A stretch of DNA of 64,000 nt from contig NC_034014.1 of the NCBI RefSeq assembly GCF_000346465.2, positions 8,394,756 through 8,458,755 of the forward strand, read 5' to 3'. This document shows positions 42,894 to 54,428 of the stretch, one piece after another (within the stretch, counting starts at the first letter, position 1; each line of letters starts with the position of its first letter). Both the position numbers and the translations under genes were made by a program. Source of the DNA: Prunus persica (Eukaryota > Streptophyta > Magnoliopsida > Rosales > Rosaceae). The notes beneath the pieces were generated by a model. That model ran no database searches. It saw only the letters and a program-made list of their open reading frames with translations, and was not told the DNA's origin.

Positions 42894-43930
42894 ACTAGCT
42901 AGCACAACAGCCCCTGTTGTACGTGGTCCCCTGATTTGGTTTCTTGAGCCATGTGATGCTTTCATCTTCCTAGATCCAACTCCAATGACTATTTTTTATT
43001 AAGTCATAATTTACTGCCTATAATTAGGACCTGCGGTTTGAAGTTTTTAATTTGGAACAATTCATGTACTGTTAAAACATAAATGGTGCAAAGCCAATGC
43101 CAAGAATAGAAAAAATAAGCAATATGATCATACGGGGGTTAACGCCCATGTAGATATGCACTGATCAAGCTTGAGCAGTAAGGCTTTTCGTCTTGTGCTT
43201 GGTAGATTTGCTTTTCCTCGTCCATTAGATGTTTTCCAATTTTGAGGTGATATGATACTCTTCCTCTTGGCATTATTCTCATGGCTGTGAAATTTCAGTT
43301 TGCAATGAATGACTATATCAATCTAAAAGATTATTTTTGTATAGAAATTGAATGAAAGTAAATTGTACTGCATACCTCTGTGGTGTCTATGTTCTGGAGT
43401 TAATGTTGTTGATCAATGATAGCCTCTTTCATAATTCTTTCATTGATTAATATTGTTGTTCTCTTATTGTTCCAGAGTTAACTTGATTGAGTTTTGATGC
43501 ACTGCGTGAAATTTTGGATACCATGTGAGTTATAAGTTACGAATGAAGCACAGACGAAAAACAATGAACTCTATTTTTATAAGAAACTTAGTCTGCTTTG
43601 AGTCTTTTCTTGATACGTAAGTAGGAGATTTTAAATTGGGCTTGTTTGTGCTTTTGCGCATCTGCATATATAGCAATAAAAGGAAAGTGATGGTTCCAAT
43701 AGAGCATATCAAAGATCTACCTCATTAGTACCAATTTGTCTTTTGTATTAGTCTGTATATACATATTTATATATGTACATATTGATATTGCTTTATTTTG
43801 TTTCTGTTGTAGAGGAAGATGATGGATGAATTTGGGAAGGTGAAGCAACAATTGGTAGAGTACGTGATCATGTCACGGCCCATATCCCGCAAGCTTGGTC
43901 TCTAGCGATTTGAAACCCTAACTCTTAAGT

Positions 43931-46592
43931 CTTGAGATAATTGACATTTTTTTTTTCATAACAGTTGGAGCAAGATTATTGTTGGCTTCTAGAAGATTGT
44001 TGTCATTGAGAACCTTCATCAATTTGGGGTGGGACAACATTCCATTCTGTTGCAAGAAGTGTACTATAGTTATAAGGAAAAAAAAACATGTAATTAAGGA
44101 ACTATTTGTGTGTCAGACAGACCATGTAATTATTTAGTCCTCATGGAATGAAATTGAGTTTAATTTACTTGAGAAATTTCAGTCTTGAATATGTTGTTTG
44201 TATATATTTGCAAGTGTATGCAATGGAAAAATACTTTTATTTATATTATTAATTGAAGAGAGCACATTATATACATTATGTGTATATATAGCTCATTCTT
44301 CTTGCCTTTGTAGGATGGCAATGGGTCAAATCGGGGGTGGGTATGCCATTCCCATCCCCATCCCCGTGAAGCTTTTTTCCCCCATCCCCACATTCATACC
44401 CACAATACAGACTTGAAAAAAAAAAAAAGGATATACGAGGGCAATACGATAGCAATACACAAGCAATAAAAGGCTATATAATGGCAATACAGTAACAATA
44501 CACAAGCAATAAAATGCTATACAATGGCAATACACAAACTTCATACTCCCCTATAAATTTATTCCAAGACTTTTAAAAAAAGATATACGGGGGCAATACA
44601 AAGGCAATAATAGGCTATACGATGGCAATACAGTAGCAATACACAAGCAATAAAAGGCTATACAATGGCAATACACAAACTTCATACTCCCCCTATAAAT
44701 TTATTCCAACATACTTTTAAAAAAAGATATACGGGGCCAATATACAAGCAATAAATAGCTATACATGTGCAATACATATGCAATACATATCAGTCATGGA
44801 ATTTGCCAATTAAATCATTAATTTGGTTACATTTGTATTTTTTTCTTCTTTGCAAGGGGAACGATAAAACCATGGAAACTAGAGATTGACAAATTTCCTT
44901 CTAACTTGACTTTCATAAATTGATGAACTAACAATGTTATCTCATTACATCTTAAGATATACATAAGAAAGTGGCAAAAAACAAAAAATTTTCATCTCCT
45001 CTTGGTCTAGAATTTTAACACAATTCATATGTATAAGAAAAATTCCAAGACATGTCCTCTTAGACCCGAATTTAAGCTGAAAGTTAGCAATTTCCTCCCC
45101 AAAAGAACGCCGCCAATTGAAACAAGACAATCTTCCATCTGTATAAAATGGATAAAAAATGCATATTAGAAGCAAATCATTCAATCACAGTGGAAACAAA
45201 AACATAACATTCAATCACAACTAAAACCAATTTCAAAACAAAAACCAATACCGAAATTCATATAGATTGTTGGCTTTTCTAAATGACCCAATTCTTCATA
45301 TGGCAAACTTTCACAAGACAGTACCATTGCAAAATTAAAGTTCATATTCATGCACACAATTTCATACTACTCAATTGCAATTCAAAAGTAATAAACATGG
45401 GTGAAGTGAATGTGTCTTGGCAAGCGAACAAAAATACAAATTAGGAAATCATCAATAGTGCATTTGGCATTGTTCAAACAGTTAAAGAAGCATAGTCTCA
45501 GAGAAGAAGAAGAGCAAGACAATGGAACTAGATAAATGCAAGAGTTATCAACAAACCTTCAAGTTTTCCAAGAACCCTTTTCACGGCACCAACACAACCT
45601 TGGCATGATACCAACCTTGAGGATTGTAGATTGCACCAAAACAATAGAGAAAATAAAGATCCAACATATGCCAACTTTACAGTATCAAAAGTATGTTAAA
45701 ATATTGGCATTCTCATAAAACTTACAAACTCTCCAATCACATTCAAAAGAAGTAAACAATGAGAATCTTGCATTTGTTGCTGGTGCTACTGGTTTCAAAG
45801 GTTAGAACATACATTACTGTTATTTCAGAGAGCATCTATGAGTTTTTATATGTATTCTTACAGGTTGCTCAGAAAAGCCAGAAGTCCTAATTTGATATAT
45901 CACCTAAGTGATTTCACAAACAAATCACAATCACAAAAGAGTGAATACACCACTTTCAAGGAGGTCTGCAAGTCCAAGCCTTAATCACAAAACAATGTAT
46001 GCATGATTTCATAGACAAATCATAAGCACAAAACAGTGTATCCAAGTCCAAGAGCTTGACAACCACAGGAAATAGTTGGTAAATTTCATTCAATCACAGA
46101 AACAACAGACAAACCACAACAGAAACCCGTTAATGTCTCATTCAAAATAGTGAAAGTAATCACCCAATAATCTCAATCAATAACAGAAACCCAAAAAAAA
46201 AAAAAAAAGCAAAACCAATATTAGAACTCACCACAGTGAAAATCGAAGATGAGGTTTGTGGTGGAAGTCGACGACGAAGGTGGAGAGTCACGATTATGGC
46301 TTCGTTTTGGAGGCCGACGACGGAGGTGGCGAGTCGCACCTTGGAAAATAAGCTTGCAATAACAAGCAATAGACGAACAATATACATGCAAATACACCGA
46401 ATGTATATAGCGTCTTTTCTCAAAAAAGGATGTGACAGCCTTTTATTCGCATTGTCAAAACTAAGAGTTGATAGGTCCAACTGTCATTAAAAAAAAAAGC
46501 CAAATTAATGAAGGTTCTCAACAACAACAATCTTCCATAAGCCAAAAATCTAGGTCCAACTGCCATAAAAAAGAATTGTCAAATATCTCAAG
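43931..46592. mobile_element. Inner inverted-repeat element within the MULE
   Basis: 43931-44032 and 46497-46592 are inverted copies (~100 bp) sharing CTTGAGAT.. TTGACA, A.AGTTGGA, GAAGATTGTTGT and GAGAACCTTCAT. The interior is A/T-rich with CAATAC repeats and an antisense-looking GC-rich patch near 46240-46340. No flanking duplication was seen, so it may be a nested MULE or an internal duplication. Confidence 0.5.
44420..44800. repeat. CAATAC-rich tandem repeat
   Basis: Units of about 42 bases (GGCAATACAGTAGCAATACA, then AGCAATAAAAGGCTATACAAT) are arranged in a higher-order ~150-base repeat that also contains TTCATACTCCCCTATAAATT. Confidence 0.8.
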
Positions 46593-46875
46593 AGGGAGAT
46601 TATTTAAAAGAAAGAAAAATCCTAAAACACCTAACATCAGAAAAATACAAAGGCAAAAGAAAGCAAGAAAGAAAGGCTCTAAGAAATTAACAGCACCAAT
46701 CGAGAAACAAAAAAACTTCAAAGAAAACCAAAACCAATCAAGAAAAAAAAGATAAAAGCTGATACAAAACGAAACAACACAAAATAATAAGATTTCTTCA
46801 TATTGAATCATATTTCAAAATGCTCACCAATATTGACAGCAAATGAGCTTCGTATAGTAAAAACATAAATCACTT
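44801..46875. other. MULE interior without recognised genes
   Basis: A/T-rich; short ORFs only. Repeated ATCACAAACAAATCACAA-type phrases near 45900-46050. The right inner TIR (46497-46592) is described separately. Confidence 0.45.
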
Positions 46876-49229
46876 GGTAGGTCCATGCATGCTATCAAAT
46901 TCATCGAATAACGGGTCACTAAGATTGATTGGAGTTGATTCTTCATTGTTTGACGGGGATGTCCTGCATAAACACCAAGCATAATATTACAATAAAATAA
47001 ACCACTTGGAATTTTAGCTATTATTTATAAATATTTGTACAATCTTACGATGTGTTCGCCATTCTTGGGCATCGTCTTATATCATGACTAGTTTGTCCAC
47101 ACTGCTGACAATGTCGGATCCCTCACTCCATTCTCGTTTCCTTTGCTCCCTTCACTCGTTTCGAGCTTCCTTTGTGTGTTACTCTCTTAGGGTCCTTCAA
47201 ATATCGTGTTTGGGAGCTGGACCCTCCAACTTCGCTAGGACCAACCCCATCATTCAATAACTTCAACATCACCCGCGTATCGTTTAGATTATTTGACAAT
47301 AGCTCACAACCTTCTTCGGACATTAAGGCATGCTCAATTACATCTGAAGCAAGTCTGGACATTCTACTTCACTTTATTAGGAGAGAATTGTTCTCACAAT
47401 TTTTAATTTCATTGCCATTTGAATCTGACACAAGTCCAGATTTTGCAGTTTTCTTCCATCTATTCAAAATGTATTTATTGGGCAGATATTCAATTTGCTC
47501 CCTTTTTAACAATGCCAGCGCATGGCAACAAAGAATTCCAATAAATTCAAATCCTTTACAGCTACACGACCATTGATCGGAATATTTATCATATACAACT
47601 TCTGTCACTCTTGTTTTCCCCCTTTTCCTTTCACTCACTTTATAGATAGCTTTGGAAGCATCATCCATTTTCAGTTCCATAAAACACGGTAAACTTTGCA
47701 TTAGCTCCTGTTCAAACTTTTGGAACATTGCCTTTGTGTATATTTCAGCCATTTGTTTATCCATTGTCAACAACAGAGCACATTGAGGCTTTTCGAATGC
47801 ATCAATGTGATCAGCAAGTAACTCTTTTTGACGTTGATGAGAAAGTGCCCTTTGAAATCGTGTTATGAAATCCATTAATGAATTTCTCCTTGATATATAT
47901 TGCTTGAAAAATGCATGAGAGCCTTCTGCTCTTTGACTGCTTGACATTCCAGCGGCAAAAATATGTTTTACATAGGCTGGAACCCATGATTTTCGCAAAT
48001 CAAAAACTGAACTCAGCCATGGATGGTCAGTCAAACCAGATTTTGTAATGATTGCATGCCACTTTTCTTCAAATTCATCTATATTGTCAATCTCCCATAT
48101 GGTTTCTTTAAACTCTTTCCAATATTCCTCATAAGCAATTCGTGGTAGTTTATCAGAGAACTTGGTTGTGATGTGCCATATGCAAAGTCGATGAAATGTA
48201 GTGGGGAATACTTCAAAAATTGCTCTAGCCATAGCTGCATCTTGATCTGTAATTATCATTTTTGGCTCACCACCTGGCATGGCTTTTTTAAACTCCTCAA
48301 ACATCCAAATAAATGACTCAGTCGTTTCCTTACTTAAAAATGCACAAGCTAAAACAATTGTCTGACCATGGTTATTAACCCCTAACATTGGTGCAAATGG
48401 CAAGCCATATCGGTTCGTGTTGAATGTGGTATCGAGCATAAATCCCGTATGCTCGTCTAGAAGTTGGATCTGCCCAAAAACATCGAGTAAGCCTGTCATT
48501 GGAATCTCCCTCAATCTTGAAATAAAATGATCTATTGTTTTTCTGTTCAGCTAAAAAATACTCAGTCACCAGTTCAACATCATGGTTCTTCATCAGGCTA
48601 CTCTCATAATATTCAAAATTGTAAATATCCTTTTTGGTAAAACCAATTTTCTCCATTCCTCCAGATTGCACCTCCAAAATACTCATCTTTTTATGAGTAG
48701 GTATATCAGCTGAACCAAGTTGTTTTGTGAGTAGCTTTGCAGGTTCTGAAATATGACGATTTGATCTCATAAAATGCACTCTTTCTGGAGGTGTCATTGT
48801 ATGATTGTGTCCCTCTACAACGAGAGAGAAAGCACACTGCTTGCACCCAGAAACCTTCACAACAACAACCCTAGCCTTGCAACCACATCTACTTATCCCT
48901 CGGTGTCTTTTTACCACCCTAGGCTCTTCTTTTTTAAACACACCTTGTTTGCAACATACAAATTCTTTTCTTAGAATTTCTTTACTGTATTTTTCCCTCC
49001 CGCTGGAATGACGTCGAATACTAAAGCCAGCCAATAAAGCATATCTATTGTAGAAATCATAAACGAAATCAAGTGAATCGAACTTCATCCCAACTTTTGG
49101 TCTTTTCTCATTTCTGACTTCAGGTATGTAAATCATTTCATCAGCGATTACACAATCATCATTCTCCTCTGAGTCCCCAACCATTTTACTCACACAGATT
49201 ATTGATACCTTAGATAACATTTGACTCAA
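46876..49229 (-). pseudogene. FAR1/MULE transposase, three lesions
   Basis: DNA-cutting transposase of the Mutator superfamily, related to host FAR1/FHY3 factors. The likely start is the Met at 49178 ('MVGDSEEND'), with another Met at 49229. Order: FAR1-type zinc-binding domain ('FDFV.YNRYALLAGFSIRR', then 'CCKQG', 'RCGCKARV', 'HNH'), MULE catalytic core ('LDTTFNTNRYG', 'IITDQDAAMARAI', 'SSSQRAEGSHAFFK'), SWIM finger ('WSCSCKGFEFIGILCCHAL'), and a zinc knuckle 'CQQCGQTSHDIRRC' near 47060-47105. A final exon may lie at 46876-46965 after an intron. Lesions: a frame change near 48445 between the FAR1 part and the first catalytic Asp, a TGA at 47369-47371, and a frame change near 47125 before the knuckle. 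Confidence 0.85.
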
Positions 49230-50604
49230 ACATTTTAGAAATAGCTAAAACAAAACAAAATAATTATGAAAGCAATTTAAATCTTGTACCATCATCAGTT
49301 GAAAACAAAGACATTTATAATGATTTAAAAAAAAAAAAAACTTACCAGCAACAAATCTAAGAATTTGAATGCAACTCCCCTATGTTATGGAGCAAAATTG
49401 ATCCTTTTGTTTTTTTGCTTTTCGTTTAATGTCTCCTCCATGTTGATTCAATTAAACTTTTCCATAAGAGCATATATGGAAAATTAAGATGCAAACTTGT
49501 GTCAATCTGTAGCATATTATCAATTATTAAAAAGCCATAAAATAAATTGAGGCAAGACAAACCCAAGATATTTTTAGAGAACTTGTTTTTACTGTATGTA
49601 TGCAAGACCCATAAAGATCACCATTAGATTAACGTGTTGTTATTTTCATTATTTATTAATTATTGATTCAACAAAGCTTAAAGCCAATATACTAAAGGCA
49701 TCATAATAAAACCCAAAGTAGTAAGGGGTTAAACGCAAGAAAGAATATTTACGTATGAAAATAAAATTAAAACTGTAAAAATCAATTTTTCAAATAAAAT
49801 ATAAATACAAAAGAGAACAAAGAATAATAATGATTACAAGAAATTGGAAAACATTAAAAGCAAAATCAGTGAAACAAAGAAACAAAGAGAAGTGGTTTTG
49901 CAGTGTTTGACTTACCATCGCAATTGGAATTGAAGAAGAGTACTACAAGTTCTTCAAAACTTGGGTATTACTTGTTCAGAAACGGAGTGCAAAGTTAGGC
50001 GAGTGAGAGACTACTGGAGGCTCTTTCAACATATCATTTGTCTCTTTTTCTTCTTTTCTCTCTACTATGAAGATCTTGCAAATAATTTTTGTGACACAAA
50101 GACAGAATAAGAGAGCTCTTAGGTTATAGTTGTTGTAATGGGTAATGATGAACCATTTTCTGCAACATTAATGACAGGGGTTTAACAAAACAGAATATTT
50201 TTTGAATAAAAGGGTTTGCAATAGGACTGAAAAATCACATACCAGTGAAAGAATTGAGTTGTGGGTTTCAACCCTTGTTCCTTCTTCTTCAGCAATGTCC
50301 TCCACATCTGAGTGTCTTCGTTTTTTTTCTTTTTGGAGCAGCAAATTCGGCTTCTGGAAGTTGGAAAGGGGCAGCTCTTGTTTGTCTCCAGAGGAAGTTT
50401 CAGACGTAGGACTTTGGACCTCTGTTTCAAAGAAAATAGGAGATATGAGAGAGAAGTTCCGGGTTGCTCATTTTGTGATGGGTAATTTTAACCCGATTGT
50501 AAAAAAACTTCCTACTTAAATCTGAACCGTTCATTTAAAATTGATGGTTGTTATCATTCCGCACATAACCTCCTCATAATAGCCTCTGCATTCTAGCAGC
50601 TCCC
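49230..50604. other. 5' flank of the MULE transposase and right terminal region
   Basis: A/T-rich leader and promoter-side DNA for the minus-strand transposase, then the terminal inverted repeat near 50555-50604. A 105-codon plus-strand ORF (50202-50519) has no recognised domain. Confidence 0.45.
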
Positions 50605-50613
50605 GTCTTGATA

Positions 50614-51383
50614 AATTCAGTAGTTGGGTACTGCATGGATTTTTGACAAGAGAACTTGGGATTGGCATTTGTCAAGGCATGAGAGTCTCACAACACTATA
50701 GATAGATGCCCCATACATGTAATTAGAGGTGGCCTCCGTTGTCTTGACTTGGACATCATGCATATCTTGAGCAATTGATTGAGACATGGTGGGTCTGTTT
50801 ATGTGTATGAGATTTGCTTCAGATGTAGCTTGTCTAAGATACTTGGATTTGGTTGTGCCGAAAAGAGTTTGGGCATTGGGTGTTGTACAGCACTTGCAAC
50901 TAGTTGTTTGTCTCCTGGAAGCGAACCACGTGGGCCTTGGGTACCCAATATTTTGCCAAAGACATGTAGAATATACAAGGGCCCCCAAACTTTCTTCTTC
51001 AAAGAGGTGCCGAATGGCACTTTGAATTGAGATGGTGGTTTGGCCATGCAAGCCATGCAAGACATGAAAAAGGGTAGCTACATTCTGAATGGCTAATAGA
51101 TTAGTGGACTTGTACCATTTATGTCGGCAAATGGGAATAAAATAAAGACACAAGATGAGAAATGGAGATCTTATCTTTTGGGAGCCCACTCATCAATATT
51201 CACCAAAGGTGCCGAGCGGCAAGGCATGTAAAGGAAAGCTAGGGTGGCCTACATATTTCCTCTTCTTCTAGATTATTATATTGCAAGGATTCATCTTCTG
51301 CATCACTCTTGTCGGACAGCAAGTTAGGTGATGTTGATTGTAGGGGTGTCGAAGGGCACTGAAGAAAGGGAAGAACGACAAAC
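50614..51383. other. Right internal segment of the LTR element
   Basis: Sequence next to the right LTR on the primer-binding side. Inside the LTR the minus strand reads GTTTGTCGTTCTTCCC, not the TGGCGCC site of the first element, so its primer site is different or decayed. A 190-codon minus ORF (50617-51189) matches no family I know. Confidence 0.45.
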
Positions 51384-51904
51384 TGTTGATGCTCTTTTTG
51401 GGAGGTCAACTTAGATAGAGGTGGAATGGTGAATGATGAGTGAAGTTGAGGACCTTCAGCATGTGTGTGAAGATTTGGGCAAGCGATGGGCAAGCGATAA
51501 ATATAAAGAAGACAAGATATACGTGGTTCACCCTTAATGAATGGGCTTCGTCCACAGACAAGTATGTTCTCATTATAATAATGTATGATTACATTTGTAC
51601 ATGGGGTTAGGTCCAAATATAAAGATAACAAGTGAGATGCCCAGCCCAGTCCTGGGATCCAGAAGAGAGAGAGTCCAAGGCCCAAGGGTCAGGATCCAAG
51701 ACCTCTTTCCAAGTGGAGAGTGGTCTTCTTTTATAGGTGAGGGAGAGTCTTTACTTCTTGTAGTTTTTCGATGTGGGACTCATCTTGCTTTTCTTAGAGT
51801 TGTGACTTGTGGTAATGCTTCTTTGGCTAAGGTGATTACCTCTCAAAGCATGACACGTGGCTGATCTAGCCAAGCTAGTTGCCCGGTCAGTTACGGTACC
51901 AACA
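51384..51904 (-). repeat. Right LTR of the ABCB-inserted element
   Basis: 521 bp; 11 bases longer than the left LTR through a local duplication of GCAAGCGATGG-like sequence near 51480. TATAAAAG on the minus strand at 51728-51735. Confidence 0.9.
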
Positions 51905-52409
51905 ACTGGTAGTAAAAGCATCACAGATACAGGAAGCATGACCTCTGATCTAGCAAGAGGTGGGAGGACCATCAAATCAATATTTTCTATCTTAGACTGA
52001 GAAAGTGAGATTTCCTCTGAAGAGCTTAAAGGGTTAACTTTAAAAAGGCTCTCAGGGGTCACATAGAACTAAGAGATGTTGTATTCTCTTACCCCAGACA
52101 GGCCTGACCAGATGATCTTCAAGGGCCTGAGTCTCAAAATACAAGCTGGAGACACAATAGCACTAGTGGGAAAGAGTGGTTCAGGCAAATCCACTGTCAT
52201 TGGCTTGATTGAAAGATTCTATGACCCATTAAGCGGATCGGTATCCATAGATGGATGCGACATCAGGAGCTATAATTTAAAGAGCTTAACATCTCAAACT
52301 GCCTACCAGGAGCCTATGCTTTTTGAATAAACCATTCATGAAAACATAGTCTATGTCAAAGAGAACGCAACAGTAGCTGGAGTAAGAAAGGCAGCAAAGA
52401 TGGCCAATG

Positions 52410-52467
52410 CTCATGAGTTCATAAGGTAAGGCTACAGACTCATGAGTTCATAAGGTAAGGCTACAGA
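52410..52467. repeat. 29-base perfect tandem duplication across an ABCB splice donor
   Basis: Two identical 29-base copies (52410-52438 and 52439-52467) each contain an AAGGTAAGG donor, at the end of the exon preceding the signature-motif exon. Confidence 0.9.
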
Positions 52468-52657
52468 GAGACATTCAACATTTAATTGTTGGGTCCTAAT
52501 GAAAATGCATTTTTTTATGTTGCAGCTCCATGGAAGAGGGATTTGAAACTTACTGTGGAGAAAGAGGAGTTCAACTATCAGGAAGGCAGAAGCAGAGGAG
52601 AGCGCTTGCACGAGCCATACTAAAGAACCCAACAATCCTTCTGCTGGATGAAGCAAC

Positions 52658-52884
52658 TGTTGACTTGTATATACTTAATTGTACATAATAGCAGATTAGC
52701 ATAGTTAGAGGCTTCCTCATACCCGGAAAGAAAAAAAAGAAAAAAAAAAATAGGCTTCCTCATAGGAGTTGACTTATAGCCTTTATTTTCTTTCCATTCT
52801 TGTAATTGGCTGTGTACTATTTAATCCTCCTTTGGGAGAAGAATAAGACATAAGACTATTCATGTATCTCTAGAGAAATCAACA
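52658..52884 (+). repeat. 5' LTR of the copia relic
   Basis: TG...CA ends and the adjacent tRNA-iMet-type primer site define it. No second copy was found in the window. Confidence 0.8.
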
Positions 52885-54428
52885 TGGTATCAGAGCTCTC
52901 TAGAGAGGAATTTTAAAACCTTTAACAGGTTTACTCCAAATTCGCCAGAAATCTCTAATACCCTAAATACCCAAAACCTGCCCACCGCTACAGACACTAC
53001 CGACTTCTATTTTTTCCTGGTCTAATGGAAGATACAACAAATTCTTCTAATTCTCGGCCTCTTATATCTCTTCCAGCCAATTCCAATCATCACGATTTGA
53101 TGAATGTCCAGTTGTTGCCAACTAAGCTTGATGGCACCAATTATCTGGCTTGGTCTCATTTTGTGAGATTATATATTACCGGTAAAGGTCGGATTGGATA
53201 TTTGACTGGAGAGAAGAAGCAACCAGATGATACTGACCCAAAGTTCATAACATGGGTTGAAGAAGATGCTATGCTTAGATCATGGCTTCTCCAGGCTATG
53301 ACCCCGGATATTAGTCTTGGCTATATGCGTCTCGACTCCGAGCATGCTATATGGGATGCGGTTTCTCAAACCTATTATGAGGGAGGTTGTGATGCCCAGA
53401 TTTATGAATTGAAACGTCTGATCCAAGCCACTACTCAGTAGCGTAAGACGTTGGAGACATATTTTAATTCACTCCAAGCTTTATGGCAGGAACTTGATTA
53501 TTATCAGCCGTGCGACATGAAGTGTTCTAACGATACCGCTGCGTTGAAAAAATGGATCGAGAAGGAACGTACCTTTGAGTTATTGGCTAGTCTTAATCTG
53601 GATTTGGATCAAGTGAGAATACAGGTGCTTGGAAAGGATCCTTTTCCCTCTTTGCGTGAAGCCTATGCATATGTGCATGCCCAAGCTCTCCACCGATCTA
53701 CCATGGTTATGCCACCCTCTTTAGAAGGGTCTGCCTTGATTTCTACAGCAAACCATTTGTCTTAGGCACCACTAGTACACTAATCTAGTTATTCAGCTGC
53801 TGTCTCATCTGGTAATGTTGCTAAGAGTTCGAAATCTGATGATAAGGATGATTTGAAATGTGATTATTGTCATCAGACTAAGCATGTGAGAGAGCACTGT
53901 TTCAAGCTCAATGGTTATCCACCTTGGTGGCCTGGCAAGAAGGGTGAAAAAGCTGAAGGCAGCAAGAGAGGAGGCGGAAAAAGGAGCCGTTCCAGCTCCA
54001 AAGCCTATCACACATCTTCTAGTGATCAGAATGACCAACCCACATCTCAGCTTTCTTCTGCTCAAATGGAACAAATCGCTCAAGAGTGTGCTCGCTTGCT
54101 CTCTGATAAAGGATCTAAAGGGGCTTCCATTTCCTTAGCCACCTCATCAGGTAACTTTGGTTGTTGTCTTAGTGCATATGGTAAGTCTTTCTCGGACTCT
54201 TGGATTATAGATACAGGGGCAACTGATCACATGACTTCTAAACTTGATTTCTTCTCTCGTTATTCATCCCCTAGTAAGACTTGTGTTACCACTGTCGATG
54301 TTTCACCCACTCCTGTGGTTAGTAAAGTCTCTGTTTTTCTTTCAAATTCTCTGTCCCTCTCTAATGTTCTCCATGTTCCTGGATTGTCTAACCATTTATT
54401 GTCAATAAGTCAGCCTACTAAATCTCTA

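Larger units (their letters stand above)
41617..50604 (-). mobile_element. Mutator-like element (~9.0 kb) with FAR1-type transposase
   Basis: A perfect 9-bp duplication GTCTTGATA flanks it (41608-41616 and 50605-50613), the Mutator signature. The imperfect ~45-bp terminal inverted repeats share AATGCAGAG and GGAGGTTAT.TG.GG. It encodes a decayed transposase on the minus strand. The left half (41.7-43.9 kb) looks like leader and exon pieces of host genes (for example an ATG at 41952 before a GTACCC donor) but I could not name them. It lies inside the LTR element. Confidence 0.82.
37633..51904 (-). mobile_element. Non-autonomous Tat-like LTR element in an ABCB exon
   Basis: LTRs 37633-38142 and 51384-51904 are flanked by perfect ACTGG duplications (37628-37632 and 51905-51909). 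Inside the left LTR, GTAGTCCCCCAAG is the reverse of the polypurine tract seen in the 2.6-12.1 kb element, so the sense strand is minus. Without the 9.0 kb MULE inside it, the element is about 5.3 kb. No gag, RT or integrase motif is visible, so it is a LARD-type derivative. The LTRs differ at roughly 12 sites plus an 11-base duplication, so it is older than the first element. Confidence 0.9.
37410..52657 (+). pseudogene. ABCB (MDR/P-glycoprotein-like) transporter relic split by transposons
   Basis: ABCB proteins are plasma-membrane exporters with two TM and two ATP-binding halves. Part 1 (37410-37632) has 'KQSWILAFCLFSSQFL', 'WYGGRLMNQKL' and 'QAFFVLMSTG', a late TM segment. It is interrupted at 37632 by a 14.3 kb LTR element. 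Part 2 (51905-52657) resumes with the duplicated ACTGG, then 'GSMTSDLARG', Walker A 'GKSGSGKST' (about 52170-52196), 'LIERFYDP', signature 'LSGRQKQR' and Walker B 'ILLLDEAT', where copia sequence begins. Other lesions: an extra stretch after 'NQKLV', a TGA near 51993, loss of the Q-loop region before 'QEP', a TAA near 52328 and a 29-base duplication over the exon end. Confidence 0.85.

Noticed and set aside
44420..44800. Regular CAATAC repeats that might look like a CRISPR or binding-site array
   Set aside because: Simple higher-order tandem repeat with no spacer diversity; CRISPR does not apply to nuclear plant DNA.
50617..51189. 190-codon minus ORF as a candidate gag of the LTR element
   Set aside because: No gag core, no zinc knuckle, and composition unlike coding sequence of related elements.
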